Positions 6,823-15,250 of a stretch of 64,000 bases of DNA are shown piece by piece; position 1 is the stretch's first letter, and every line of letters begins with the position of its first letter. The notes under the pieces are model-generated. The model ran no database searches. It had not been told where the DNA came from and saw only the letters and a list, made by a program, of their open reading frames with translations. The DNA comes from Pelomonas nitida (lineage in GTDB: Bacteria > Pseudomonadota > Gammaproteobacteria > Burkholderiales > Burkholderiaceae_C). Both the position numbers and the translations under genes were made by a program. Location of the stretch: contig NZ_JBIGIA010000007.1 of NCBI RefSeq assembly GCF_043555975.1, forward strand, positions 1 through 64,000, given 5' to 3'.

Positions 6823-9006
6823 ATGACGCGGATTTCTGCCCCGGCCCCGGCGGGCCATCGCCTCTCCCTGCCCCGCCCGCGTGCCGCACTGGCCAGCCTG
6901 GCCACCGCCGCCACCCTGCTGTGCGCCTGGCACGCGGCCGACGCCGCCACGCTGCGCGCCATGGCCAACAACCAGTTCGTCAGCGCCACGGCTGCCGGCA
7001 CGTCCTACCTGACCGCCACCGCCACCACGGCCAGCAGCTGGGAGCAGTTCGAGGTCATCAGCAACAGCAACGGCACGGTTTCGCTGCGCTCCACGGTGAG
7101 CGGCAAGCTGGTGTCGGCCGACATCGGCCTGGCCGCTCCCAACACGGCCTCGCTGATCTCCAACCGCACGCAGGCCCAGGCGTGGGAGCAGTTCACCCTG
7201 GTGCCCCAGGCCAACGGCACGGTGGCGCTGCGTTCGGCGGCGAACAACCTGTTCGTCGCGGCCGACCTGAACATCGGCGGCAAGCTGGTGGCCAACCGCA
7301 CGGCGGTCGACACCTGGGAGCAGTTCGTGCTGTCCGATGTGCCGGTGGTGACGCCCGACTTCGGTTCCAACGTCCACATCGTCAGCCCGCTGACGGCCAA
7401 TCTGCAGGCCAAGATCGACGAGATCTACAACGCCCAGCAGCCCAACCACTTCGGCCCGCGCCGCGACGCCATCCTGCTGATGCCGGGCACGTACAACAAC
7501 CTGCGCATCCCGGTGGGCTTCTACACGCAGGTGCTGGGCCTGGGCAGCCACCCGGATCAGGTGCACGTGGTGGGTGACCTGCGCTCCACGGCCTACCTCG
7601 ACGGCGACAACGCGACGCAGAACTTCTGGCGCGGCGCCGAGAACTTCTCGGTCACGCCGACGCTGGGCATCGGCAACAACACGATGCAGTGGGCGGTGTC
7701 GCAGGCCATCCCGTTCCGCCGCATGCACGTGCGCGGCAACATCAAGCTGAACCAGAACAGCGGCTGGTCCAGCGGCGGCTGGTTCTCCGACGTGCTGGTG
7801 GACGGCCAGGTCAACTCCGGCTCGCAGCAGCAATGGATCTCGCGCAACAGCCAGTGGGGCAGCTGGACGGGCTCCAACTGGAACATGGTGTTCGTGGGCG
7901 TGCCCAACGCGCCGGCCGGTGACTTCCCCACGCCGGGCGCCCGCTTCACGAAGATCGCCCAGACGCCGGTGATCCGCGAGAAGCCCTACCTGTTCATCGA
8001 CGCTGACGGCCGCTACGCGGTGCGCGTGCCGTCGCTGGCCACCAACACCAGCGGCATCAGCTGGGCCAACGGCGGCACGACGCCCGGCAAGACGCTGCCC
8101 ATCAGCCAGTTCTACATCGCCAAGCCCAGTGACAGCGCGGCCACGATCAACACCCAGCTGGCGATGGGCAAGCATCTGCTGCTGACGCCTGGCAACTACC
8201 TGCTCACGCAGACGCTGAAGGTCAACAACCCGAACACCGTGGTGCTGGGCATCGGCTTCCCGACGCTGCGCTCGGACAACGGCCAGCCGCTGATCCAGAC
8301 CGCCGACGTCGACGGCCTGAGTTTCTCGGGCCTGTTCCTGGACGCGGGCGCGACCGAGTCGGGCGTGCTGATGGAAGTGGGCCCCAACGGTGCCAGCGCC
8401 AACCACGCGGCCAACCCCATCACGCTGCACGACCTGTTCTTCCGCGTCGGCGGCGCCGCGGCCGGCCGCGCCAACATCGGCCTGAGCCTGAACGCCAACA
8501 ACACCATCGTCGACCACACCTGGCTGTGGCGTGCGGACCATGGCAACGGCGTGGGCTGGACGACCAACCCCTCGGCCAACGGCCTGTGGGTGAACGGCAA
8601 CGACGTGACCATCTACGGCCTGTTCGTGGAGCACTTCCAGGAACAGCAGGTGGTGTGGAACGGCAATGGTGGCCGCGTCTACTTCTACCAGTCCGAGATC
8701 CCCTACGACCCGCCCAGCCAGGCCGCGTGGACCAGCTCCACGGGCCGCGGCCATGCGGCCTACCGCGTGTCGAACTGGGTGACCAGCCACGAGGCCTGGG
8801 GCCTGGGCATCTACAGCGTGTTCAACAACGGCGGCATCGTGCTGGACCACGCCATCGAGGCGCCCACGAACAGCAATGTGCGCTTCCACAACATGATCAC
8901 CGTCTGCCTGGGTGGCAACGGCGGCATCGTCCACGTGGTCAACAACACGGGCGCCCAGACCGGCTGCAACGCGAGCTACACGCCCACGCTGACCAGCTAC
9001 CCCTGA
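6823..9006 (+). CDS. Secreted beta-trefoil plus right-handed beta-helix protein
   Basis: A 727-residue exported protein. A signal peptide ends near residue 41 (LLCAWHAADA). Residues about 42-175 are three degenerate repeats with a WEQFxV/L motif (SSWEQFEVI, QAWEQFTLV, DTWEQFVLS), typical of fascin-like or ricin-like beta-trefoils that bind carbohydrate. The remainder starts HIVSPLTANLQAKIDEIYN and is Asn/Gly-rich beta-helix sequence (GNDVTIYGLFVEHFQ), the fold of polysaccharide lyases and several glycosidases. Similar proteins in actinobacteria carry misleading names such as adenylyl cyclase. A carbohydrate-active role on plant or fungal polymers is likely; the substrate is unknown. GAGGA precedes the ATG. 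Confidence 0.8.
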   Translation: MTRISAPAPAGHRLSLPRPRAALASLATAATLLCAWHAADAATLRAMANNQFVSATAAGTSYLTATATTASSWEQFEVISNSNGTVSLRSTVSGKLVSADIGLAAPNTASLISNRTQAQAWEQFTLVPQANGTVALRSAANNLFVAADLNIGGKLVANRTAVDTWEQFVLSDVPVVTPDFGSNVHIVSPLTANLQAKIDEIYNAQQPNHFGPRRDAILLMPGTYNNLRIPVGFYTQVLGLGSHPDQVHVVGDLRSTAYLDGDNATQNFWRGAENFSVTPTLGIGNNTMQWAVSQAIPFRRMHVRGNIKLNQNSGWSSGGWFSDVLVDGQVNSGSQQQWISRNSQWGSWTGSNWNMVFVGVPNAPAGDFPTPGARFTKIAQTPVIREKPYLFIDADGRYAVRVPSLATNTSGISWANGGTTPGKTLPISQFYIAKPSDSAATINTQLAMGKHLLLTPGNYLLTQTLKVNNPNTVVLGIGFPTLRSDNGQPLIQTADVDGLSFSGLFLDAGATESGVLMEVGPNGASANHAANPITLHDLFFRVGGAAAGRANIGLSLNANNTIVDHTWLWRADHGNGVGWTTNPSANGLWVNGNDVTIYGLFVEHFQEQQVVWNGNGGRVYFYQSEIPYDPPSQAAWTSSTGRGHAAYRVSNWVTSHEAWGLGIYSVFNNGGIVLDHAIEAPTNSNVRFHNMITVCLGGNGGIVHVVNNTGAQTGCNASYTPTLTSYP

Positions 9007-9020
9007 CCCGCTCCGCCCGT

Positions 9021-9058
9021 CCCGCCCCCTGCCGGCGTTCACCGCCAGCCGGGGCGGG
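9021..9058 (+). terminator. Terminator-like hairpin after the beta-helix gene
   Basis: CCCGCCCC (9021-9028) pairs with GGGGCGGG (9051-9058), with further pairing of the inner CTGCCGGCG/CCGCCAGCC arms. It begins 15 bases after the stop. The following CACTTTCC is only weakly T-rich. Confidence 0.45.
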
Positions 9059-9157
9059 CACTTTCCGGGTTTCCCCGGGGCGCTCGGCGCGGCGCGGCCC
9101 GGCGGCACCACCGCCTTGTGCTTGCAGTAACTGAGCAGCCCATCGACACCGGCGTTC

Positions 9158-9592
9158 ATGCCTCCTCTTCACCCCGCCCTGCTCAGCACCGCGCCCGGCC
9201 TGTGCGTCGCGCTCGCGCTGCTGGGCTGCGGCGGCGGCAACCGCTCGCAGGCGCCCGTGGCCCCGCACAGCCTGACCGTGACGATCAGCGGCACCGGCAG
9301 CGTGGGGTCCACGCCAGCTGGCCTGGCCTGCACCGGCAGCTGCACGACGAGCTTCGCAGCAGGCAGCACCGTGACCTTGCTGGCCACACCGGCGGCAGAC
9401 CAGGCCTTTGCCGGCTGGAGCGGTGATTGCCAGGGCAGCGCACCGCGCTGCACGCTGACGCTGGCGACCGACAAGCAGGTGACGGCGAGCTTCACCGCCG
9501 CAACTGCGGGAGGCAACGCCGCCCCGGCCTTGCACCTCGGCGCGTCGCCGCACGCACAGCGCACCACACTCGCCGCTGGCCGCCCGGGCTAG
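9158..9592 (+). CDS. Small lipoprotein with one InlB-type B-repeat
   Basis: A 144-residue protein with a lipobox (ALLGC, Cys near residue 24) and one divergent B-repeat module: TVTISGTGSVGSTPAG, then SCTTSFAAGSTVTL and FAGWSGDCQGS, ending VTASF. Such modules are usually appended to large secreted enzymes; here a stand-alone copy is followed by about 30 low-complexity residues and a stop, so this may be a truncated remnant of a longer exported protein. It lies between the beta-helix gene and the pectate lyase and may be a surface accessory protein. Function unknown. Confidence 0.65.
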   Translation: MPPLHPALLSTAPGLCVALALLGCGGGNRSQAPVAPHSLTVTISGTGSVGSTPAGLACTGSCTTSFAAGSTVTLLATPAADQAFAGWSGDCQGSAPRCTLTLATDKQVTASFTAATAGGNAAPALHLGASPHAQRTTLAAGRPG

Positions 9593-9806
9593 CCCAGCAC
9601 CGTGCCACGGCTGTGCGCCTCGCACAGCGCCGGTGCGCCGCATGCGTTACAAAAAGCAAGACCTGCCACCAGGCATCAATTACAAGAAATAGGCACGAAT
9701 CTGTCGTTATGGTGCCGCTCCATGCCAAGCCCGACATCCACGGGCCTTGGACGGCGCCTCTCGTTGGGGGCCGCCTGATTTCAATCCAAATCCAAAGGGA
9801 ACACAG

Positions 9807-11315
9807 ATGACCAAGTTCGCTCGTAGTCTTCAGGGAGCCGCCGCGTTGCTGGCGATCGCCGGTGCCGGCAACGCCCTCGCCGCTGACTGGCCCTCGGGCT
9901 ACTCCAAGTGCGCCGATGAGGGCGAGACCTGCGCCATCAAGGACGGCGCCAAGCACGTCATCTCCTTCGGCATCAAGGACAAGTTCGTGACGAAGACGCT
10001 GTCGGGCAACATCGCCTGCAAGACGGCCACCTTTGGCAGCGACCCCTATCCCGGCAAGACCAAGAAGTGCGCCATCGGCCCTGTGTCGTCGGCTGCCCCG
10101 ACGCCCGCGCCGGCGCCCACGCCCAAGCCGGCTCCGACCCCCGCGCCTACGCCGGCTCCCACACCGAAGCCTGCTCCGACGCCGGCCCCCACGCCGGCTC
10201 CGACACCCAAGCCCGCCCCGACCCCGGCACCCACCCCCGCCCCGACTCCGGCCCCGACGCCTGCGCCCACCCCCGCCCCGACGCCTGCTCCGGCCACTGA
10301 CGTGAGCGGTGGCTTCGCCGGCAAGGTGACCGGCGGCGGCAACGTGGCCGCCGTGCAAGTGGCCACCGCTGCGCAAATGCAAGCGGCCATCGACGCCTAC
10401 AGCGGCACCGGCGGCCTCGTGCTGCGCTACACCGGCAAGTTCGACTTCGGCACCATCCCTGACGCCTGCACGCAGTGGAAGAAGCCGGCCGGCGCCATCG
10501 TCGAGATCAAGAACAAGAGCAACATCACCATCGAAGGTGCTGACGGTTCTGCGGCCAACTTCGGCCTGGCGATCAAGGCGGAAGCCAGCAACATCATCAT
10601 CCGCAACATGACCATCGGTCTGCTGCCTGGCTCCATCGACGCGATCGGCATCGAAGGCCAGGGCGGCAAGGTGCCGGGCTACATCTGGATCGACCACAAC
10701 ACGCTGTTCAGCTCGCTGGCCGAATGCAGCGGCGCCGGCGACCTGGAATTCGACGGCCTCGTGGACAACAAGGCAGGCGCCCACCACCTGACCTACTCCT
10801 ACAACTACATCCACGACCACCACAAGGTCGGCCTCATCGGCTCCAGCGACAGCGACAGCAGCGCCCGCTACATCACCTTCCACCACAACTACTACAAGAA
10901 CATCGGCTCCCGCGCACCGCTGCAGCGCGGTGGCTACACCCACCTCTACAACAACCTGTTCACCGACGTGAAGACGTCCGGCGCCAACATCCGCATGGGT
11001 GGTTACTCGCTGATCGAAGCCAACTACTTCGAGAAGTCGCAAAACCCCGTGACGTCGCGTGACAGCTCGTCCATCGGCTATTGGGAACTGCGCAACAACA
11101 ACATCCGCACCGCCGCCGACTTCGCGACCTATGGCATCACCTGGGTGGCTAGCGAGTCCTCGCCCAGCCGCGACGCCAAGGACTGGGTCAGCACCGCCAA
11201 CTTCCCCGTCGGCATTCCCTACAGCTACACGCCGAACACCCCGGCTTGCGTGAAGGCTCAGCTGCCGACGGCCGCTGGTGCAGGCACCGGCCTGGCCAAG
11301 CTGAGCTGCTCCTGA
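9807..11315 (+). CDS. Pectate lyase, family PL1, with N-terminal module and PTPAP linker
   Basis: A 502-residue secreted enzyme that cleaves polygalacturonate by beta-elimination. It has a signal peptide (residues 1-25, ending GNALA), then a small four-Cys module (about 26-95: SKCADEGETCAIKDG to KKCAI) probably for carbohydrate binding, a proline-rich linker of PTPAP/PTPKPAP repeats (about 98-165), and a PL1 beta-helix catalytic domain. Catalytic-domain motifs include YIWIDHNTLF, HHNYYKNIGSRAPLQRGG (catalytic Arg region) and YNNLF. The ATG at 9807 follows AAGGGA. The repetitive GC-rich linker DNA explains several long shadow frames. Confidence 0.93.
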   Translation: MTKFARSLQGAAALLAIAGAGNALAADWPSGYSKCADEGETCAIKDGAKHVISFGIKDKFVTKTLSGNIACKTATFGSDPYPGKTKKCAIGPVSSAAPTPAPAPTPKPAPTPAPTPAPTPKPAPTPAPTPAPTPKPAPTPAPTPAPTPAPTPAPTPAPTPAPATDVSGGFAGKVTGGGNVAAVQVATAAQMQAAIDAYSGTGGLVLRYTGKFDFGTIPDACTQWKKPAGAIVEIKNKSNITIEGADGSAANFGLAIKAEASNIIIRNMTIGLLPGSIDAIGIEGQGGKVPGYIWIDHNTLFSSLAECSGAGDLEFDGLVDNKAGAHHLTYSYNYIHDHHKVGLIGSSDSDSSARYITFHHNYYKNIGSRAPLQRGGYTHLYNNLFTDVKTSGANIRMGGYSLIEANYFEKSQNPVTSRDSSSIGYWELRNNNIRTAADFATYGITWVASESSPSRDAKDWVSTANFPVGIPYSYTPNTPACVKAQLPTAAGAGTGLAKLSCS

Positions 11316-11322
11316 GAGGTGA

Positions 11323-11435
11323 GCTGAAGGCCGCGGCCGGGACGGCGCGGCCCTTCAGCGGCCGGCGGCCACAACGGCCAATGGCCTTGACGCACCGCGG
11401 CCAGCGCTGGCGCTCGACGATCGAGGGCCAGCGCT
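11323..11435 (+). terminator. Two hairpins downstream of the PL1 gene
   Basis: First hairpin: GCTGAAGG-CCGCG pairs with CGCGGCCCTTCAGC (11323-11359) with one bulge. Second: AGCGCTGGC pairs with GCCAGCGCT (11403-11435), with an inner CTCGA/TCGAG stem. The first starts eight bases after the PL1 stop. Neither has a T tract, so termination is plausible but not proven. Confidence 0.4.
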
Positions 11436-11591
11436 GACGGCTCTCGAAAACACCTGCGCCGGCCTGACGGCGGCGCCGCCTGATCAGGCTGATGCGGTCA
11501 CCCGCATCGGCACTGGCGCGCACAAACGCCCTCGGCAACGAGGGGGTGGCGCTCGGCGCGATACAGGCAGTTGCGTGGTTAGAGAAACGCC

Positions 11592-11888
11592 TCAGCGCAA
11601 GCTGTCGAGGAAGCGTCGCGAGGTTGACTTCGACTTCGCGGGTACCAACGCCGCTTCGCCACGGCTGCTCGGCTTGCTGTCGGGAGCCGGCACGAACAAG
11701 GCCGAGCGCAGCTTGCGTGCCCACTCATGCAGCTCGCTCTGGTCCGGCTCGGACAAGGCCAGCTTGATGATCTCCCGCGCATAGTCGTTGTTGCGGACCA
11801 GCCACTCCACATCGGTGACCCGCCCGGTTTTGCGCCGCATCACCACGTGCAGGTGGGCCGCAATCGCCAGCTTCTCGCGTTCTTGCAT
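11592..11888 (-). CDS. Small conserved-looking hypothetical protein
   Basis: A 98-residue soluble protein starting MQEREKLAIAAHLHVVMRR, with a helical core (REIIKLALSEPDQSELHEWARKL) and a basic, serine-rich tail. No family recognised. The composition is protein-like and unlike the shadow frames around it. Upstream is only a weak GAGAG. The gene is alone and opposite in direction to both neighbours. A DNA-binding or regulatory role would be a guess. Confidence 0.6.
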   Translation of the reverse strand: MQEREKLAIAAHLHVVMRRKTGRVTDVEWLVRNNDYAREIIKLALSEPDQSELHEWARKLRSALFVPAPDSKPSSRGEAALVPAKSKSTSRRFLDSLR

Positions 11889-12282
11889 CACAGTTCTCTC
11901 ATGCGAAGTTGAGTGATGAGGGCTCCGCCAGCCCTCCCAACGAGCGCGACGCACGCGACGCACGCGCCAGGTCGGCGCGCAGCGGCGAGTGCGCCACCCG
12001 CTCAGACGGTTGCGCAGGACGGTGCCGTCAGCACTGATCTGGGTCGCTGGCACCAGCGCTGTGCTGGCACATGACAACGCGGGCACCCTGAGGCGCACCA
12101 ACGCAGCGACCTGAAGCCCCCCTGCAACGACGGCTTGTTTCCCATACGCGACCCCTGTCTTTTGTTATCGGGCGGGGAACCTTGAATGCAAGTTGCAGGC
12201 CCAATTTTTGGCCGCGCATGATAACGTCAGCATCGATGTATTGCTGGCTTGCGCGAACCTGACACGCGCTCCCGACTGCCCC
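11889..12282. other. Divergent intergenic region, 394 bp
   Basis: No gene is supported. It contains a tandem 9-mer GCGACGCAC (11946-11963) and, near the hemolysin III-like gene, a less GC-rich patch (TTTTGTTATC around 12157, ATGATAACG around 12218) that may hold its promoter. Confidence 0.45.
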
Positions 12283-12945
12283 ATGACCCGCCCCGCCGAC
12301 CGCCCGCAGACCCTGGGCGAAGAAATCGCCAACGCCATCAGCCATGGCCTGGGGGCGCTGCTGGCCATCGCCGCGCTGCCGCTGCTCGTGGCCCGCGCGG
12401 TGCGGCACGGTGCCGCCGCCGACGTGGCCGCCGCAGCCATCTTCGCGGCCTCCGCCATCCTGCTGTACGGCGTGTCCACGCTCTATCACGCGCTGCCGTC
12501 CACGCTCGCCAACGGGCGCGTCAAGGCCTGGCTGATGCGGCTGGACCACGCCGCCATCTACGTCTTCATCGCCGGCAGCTACACCCCCTTCACGCTGGGC
12601 GTGCTGCAGACCGGCCCCGGCGTCACGCTGCTCGTGGCCGTCTGGGCGGCGGCGGCCTTCGGCGTGACCATCAAGCTGCTGAACCGGCTGCGCCACCCGA
12701 TCGTCTCCACGCTGCTGTACCTGGCGATGGGCTGGGTGGTGGTGTTCGCCATGGGCCCGCTGGTCGAGCGCATGCCCGGCCCGGGCCTGGCGCTGCTGGT
12801 GGCGGGCGGCCTGAGCTACACACTCGGCGCCGTCGTGTTCCTGCTCGACAACCGGCTGCGCTACGCCCATTTCGTCTGGCACCTGTTCGTGCTGGGGGGC
12901 AGCGTCTGCCATTTCTTTGCCGCCCTCTGGTACGCCTATCGCTGA
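12283..12945 (+). CDS. trhA: Hemolysin III / PAQR family membrane protein
   Basis: A 220-residue inner-membrane protein with about seven transmembrane helices. Family motifs are EEIANAISHGLGALL at the start, STLYHALPS and RLDHAAIYVFIAGSYTPF in the middle, and HFVWHLFVLGGSVCHFFA near the end; the conserved Ser, His and Asp residues form the PAQR metal (zinc) site. Bacterial members have been linked to membrane-fluidity homeostasis and are not real hemolysins in most cases. The ATG at 12283 is chosen because the family N-terminus begins a few residues later; the Shine-Dalgarno is weak. Confidence 0.9.
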   Translation: MTRPADRPQTLGEEIANAISHGLGALLAIAALPLLVARAVRHGAAADVAAAAIFAASAILLYGVSTLYHALPSTLANGRVKAWLMRLDHAAIYVFIAGSYTPFTLGVLQTGPGVTLLVAVWAAAAFGVTIKLLNRLRHPIVSTLLYLAMGWVVVFAMGPLVERMPGPGLALLVAGGLSYTLGAVVFLLDNRLRYAHFVWHLFVLGGSVCHFFAALWYAYR

Positions 12946-12998
12946 GGTCGACCAGGCCCCGGGAAGGCGGCCAAGCTGCCCGTCGGCAGCAGGGGGGC

Positions 12999-13030
12999 TT
13001 GACACGGCTGGTACATTTGCGGGTATAGAT
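12999..13030 (+). promoter_or_regulatory. Sigma-70-type promoter of the cold-shock gene
   Basis: TTGACA (12999-13004) and TATAGAT (13024-13030) are separated by 19 bases. Transcription from here would give a 5' leader of about 170 nt before the cold-shock ATG, as is usual for cspA-type genes whose leader acts as an RNA thermosensor. Confidence 0.6.
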
Positions 13031-13207
13031 TCGCGCAAGGCCGTTTTCTCAAGGTCTTCTCTGCAGCCCCGCTGGCCACCCCCTGGCCCGTTCTCGCGAG
13101 CGGCTCGCTTCAGCAACTCCCGGTGAGTGTTCTTGAGTGTTTCTGTCTCCGCTCGGCATGCCGCCGACGGAGTTTTCATCCATACGACTTCCAAAAAAGG
13201 AAACACC

Positions 13208-13420
13208 ATGACAACAGAAATCGGCACCGTGAAGTGGTTCGACGACGGCAAGGGCTTCGGCTTCATCACGCCGGACAATGGCGGCAAGGATCTGTTCGCC
13301 CACCACAGCGAAATCAAGAATGGCGGCGGCTTCCGCTCGCTGGCCGAAGGCGCCAAGGTGGAGTTCGAGACCAAGCAAGGCCCCAAGGGTCTGCAGGCGT
13401 CGAACATCCGCGCGCTTTGA
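13208..13420 (+). CDS. Cold-shock protein (CspA family)
   Basis: A 70-residue single cold-shock domain that binds single-stranded nucleic acid and acts as an RNA chaperone. RNP1 is KGFGFI and RNP2 is DLFAHH (family consensus DLFVHH), within the start TVKWFDDGKGFGFITPD. AAGGAAA precedes the ATG at 13208. A promoter at 12999-13030 predicts a long leader, and a small hairpin follows the stop. Confidence 0.95.
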   Translation: MTTEIGTVKWFDDGKGFGFITPDNGGKDLFAHHSEIKNGGGFRSLAEGAKVEFETKQGPKGLQASNIRAL

Positions 13421-13425
13421 CCTGG

Positions 13426-13443
13426 CGGGCCGCTTGCGGCCCG
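13426..13443 (+). terminator. Small hairpin after the cold-shock gene
   Basis: CGGGCCG, CTTG loop, CGGCCCG forms a perfect 7-bp stem starting six bases after the stop, followed by TCTCCT. It may be a weak terminator or attenuator before the next small gene. Confidence 0.4.
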
Positions 13444-13494
13444 TCTCCTACCGCAGCAGCCCTGCCCGGCCGCTGCGGCAAAAAGAAGAAGAAA

Positions 13495-13713
13495 ATGAAG
13501 ACCAACAAGAATATTGAAGTGGGACGCTATGTCGTCTCCCCCATGACACAGGCTCGAATCGGCGGCGGCTTTGACGCCCTCGTTTCGATCCGGTCCGGCC
13601 AGGGCATGGCCAGCGTGGACCGGGTGATGCAATTCACGCCGTGCTTTCGAAGCCCCAAGGCAGCCCTGCGCTACGCCCGGGTTGAAGGCATGGCCTGGGC
13701 GCATTGCCACTGA
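13495..13713 (+). CDS. Small hypothetical protein downstream of cold-shock gene
   Basis: A 72-residue protein with a purine-rich ribosome-binding region (AAGAAGAAGAAA) just before ATG. The sequence (YVVSPMTQARIGGGFDALVSIRSG, then FRSPKAALRYARVEG) is protein-like and looks like a compact alpha/beta domain. Similar small proteins occur after csp genes in related bacteria as far as I recall. It may share the cold-shock transcript. Function unknown. Confidence 0.65.
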   Translation: MKTNKNIEVGRYVVSPMTQARIGGGFDALVSIRSGQGMASVDRVMQFTPCFRSPKAALRYARVEGMAWAHCH

Positions 13714-13802
13714 CCACGCGCGGCCTTGACCGGCCGCATTCGTCGCCGGCACGGCCCTGTGGCCGGCCTCCCGTCTAATTTTTCGCTACTGGAGCCCCAC
13801 AC

Positions 13803-14066
13803 TTGGCCAAGGAAGAACTGATTGAAATGCAGGGCGTCGTCAACGAAGTCCTGCCCGACTCGCGCTTTCGCGTGACATTGACGAACGGCCACCAGGTCAT
13901 CGCCTACACCGGCGGCAAGATGCGCAAGCATCACATCCGCATCCTGGCGGGTGACAACGTGTCGCTGGAGATGTCGCCCTACGACCTGAGCAAGGGCCGC
14001 ATCACCTTCCGTCACCTGGAAAACCGCGGCCCGCGCCCGACGCCGTCCGGCCCGGCGCGCCGCTGA
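13803..14066 (+). CDS. infA: Translation initiation factor IF-1 (87-residue variant)
   Basis: An 87-residue S1-type OB-fold protein that binds the 30S A site during initiation. The sequence is diagnostic: EMQGVVNEVLPDSRFRVTL, then GKMRKHHIRILAGDNV and RITFRHL. It has the C-terminal extension typical of the IF-1 copy that Burkholderiales carry outside the ribosomal-protein operon. The start codon is TTG, preceded by CTGGAG about nine bases upstream. A strong terminator follows. Confidence 0.95.
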   Translation: MAKEELIEMQGVVNEVLPDSRFRVTLTNGHQVIAYTGGKMRKHHIRILAGDNVSLEMSPYDLSKGRITFRHLENRGPRPTPSGPARR

Positions 14067-14096
14067 GCGCCCACCAGGCGCCTCGCGCCTGACCCC

Positions 14097-14135
14097 ATCG
14101 GCCGCCACGGTTCACCCTGGCGGCCGATTGCTTTT
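14097..14135 (+). terminator. Rho-independent terminator of infA
   Basis: Perfect 11-bp stem ATCGGCCGCCA / TGGCGGCCGAT (14097-14107, 14118-14128) followed by TGCTTTT. The loop contains the stop codon of the convergent pyridoxamine-oxidase-family gene, so the hairpin overlaps that gene's 3' end. Confidence 0.85.
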
Positions 14136-14753
14136 GGGCGCGCCGGCCTGCAGCGCCAGCAGTTCGGCCTCCAGCGCGGCGATGCGGGTGTCGCGGGCCT
14201 CCAGCGCGGCCTGCACGTCGGCCGCGTCGAACTTCAGCGGGATGTGCTTGGGGCAGTTCGCGTCCCAGGCGCTGACCTCGAACACCAGCACGCCGGTGGC
14301 GCGGGCCGCGTAGCCCTGCGGCATCAGCCGGTCGAGCAGCGCCGCATCGCCCTCGACGACCCGGGCCCGGCCCCAGACCTTCACGCGCCGGCGCGTGGCG
14401 TGGTCGATCAGGAACAGCTGCGCGCGCGGGTTCTCCTCCAGGTTGCCCTGGGTGATGAACTGGCGGTTGCCGTCGAACTCGGCGAAGGCCAGCGTGTGCG
14501 CGTCCAGCACGCGGATGAACCCGGCCGGGCCGCCGCGGTGCTGCACATAGGGCTGGCCGTCGGCGCTGGCCGTGGCCAGGAAGGCGCTGTCGCGTTCGGC
14601 CAGGAAGGCGCGCAGATCGTCGTCGACCTCGGTGCGCCAGCCGTGGCCCTGCTCCATGCGCGCGTACGAGGCGCGCGAGCCCTTGCGCGCCTGCACGGCC
14701 TTCACGCGCGGGCTGAAGGCGACGTCGCTGGCGGGGTGGCGGGCGGCGTCCAT
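14112..14753 (-). CDS. Pyridoxamine 5'-phosphate oxidase-family flavoprotein
   Basis: A 213-residue FMN-binding split-barrel protein. The core is FLAERDSAFLATASADGQPYVQHRGG, then LAFAEFDGNRQFITQGNL and VKVWGRARVV, matching the branch of predicted flavin-nucleotide-binding proteins with a C-terminal CPKHIPL element and coiled tail. The reaction is unknown; related proteins reduce or oxidise small molecules with FMN or F420. The ATG overlaps the stop of the upstream gene (TGATG), so the two are translationally coupled. Third gene of a three-gene operon divergent from a LysR regulator. Confidence 0.85.
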   Translation of the reverse strand: MDAARHPASDVAFSPRVKAVQARKGSRASYARMEQGHGWRTEVDDDLRAFLAERDSAFLATASADGQPYVQHRGGPAGFIRVLDAHTLAFAEFDGNRQFITQGNLEENPRAQLFLIDHATRRRVKVWGRARVVEGDAALLDRLMPQGYAARATGVLVFEVSAWDANCPKHIPLKFDAADVQAALEARDTRIAALEAELLALQAGAPKSNRPPG

Positions 14754-15217
14754 CACAGCCCCAGCGCCGACAGCCCCGGGTGATCGTCGGGCCGGCGTCC
14801 GGCGGGCCAGTGGTAGAGCCGTTCGCTGTCGCGGATGGGCAGGTCGTTGATGCTGGCGATGCGGGTGTGCATCAGCCCCTCGGCATCGAAGGCCCAGTTC
14901 TCGTTGCCGTAGCTGCGGAACCACTGGCCGCTGTCGTCATGCCACTCGTAGGCGAAGCGCACGGCGATGCGGTCGCCCTGCGTGGCCCACAGTTCCTTGA
15001 CGAGCCGGTAATCCAGCTCACGGCGCCACTTCAGCGCGAGGAAGGCCTCGATGGCCTCGCGCCCTTGCACGAACTGGCTGCGGTTGCGCCAGCGGCTGTC
15101 GGGCGTGTAGGCCAGCGCGACGCGGGCCGGGTCGCGGCTGTTCCAGGCGTCTTCGGCCAGGCGCACCTTTTGCGCGGCGGTTTCGGTCGTGAAGGGCGGC
15201 AGGGGCGGGCGGGACAT
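14753..15217 (-). CDS. NTF2-like protein of the DUF1348 family
   Basis: A 154-residue SnoaL/NTF2-like fold protein. Family sequence: AQKVRLAEDAWNSRDPARVALAYTPDS, WRNRSQFVQGREAI, and the conserved WFRSYGNENW. DUF1348 proteins are common in proteobacteria and lack a defined reaction; the fold is used by small isomerases and hydrolases. AGGAG lies seven bases before the ATG at 15217. Middle gene of the operon. Confidence 0.88.
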   Translation of the reverse strand: MSRPPLPPFTTETAAQKVRLAEDAWNSRDPARVALAYTPDSRWRNRSQFVQGREAIEAFLALKWRRELDYRLVKELWATQGDRIAVRFAYEWHDDSGQWFRSYGNENWAFDAEGLMHTRIASINDLPIRDSERLYHWPAGRRPDDHPGLSALGL

Positions 15218-15250
15218 GGCGTTCTCCTGAAAGACAGACGGCAGGCCGCG

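Noticed and set aside
6760..9159. 799-residue leftward open frame opposite the beta-helix gene
   Set aside because: Valine/Arg/His-rich composition typical of the antisense frame of GC-rich genes; the plus-strand frame has a signal peptide and a domain.
10087..10300. Short GC-rich direct repeats resembling a CRISPR or minisatellite array
   Set aside because: They encode the PTPAP proline-rich linker of the PL1 pectate lyase in frame; spacers are absent.
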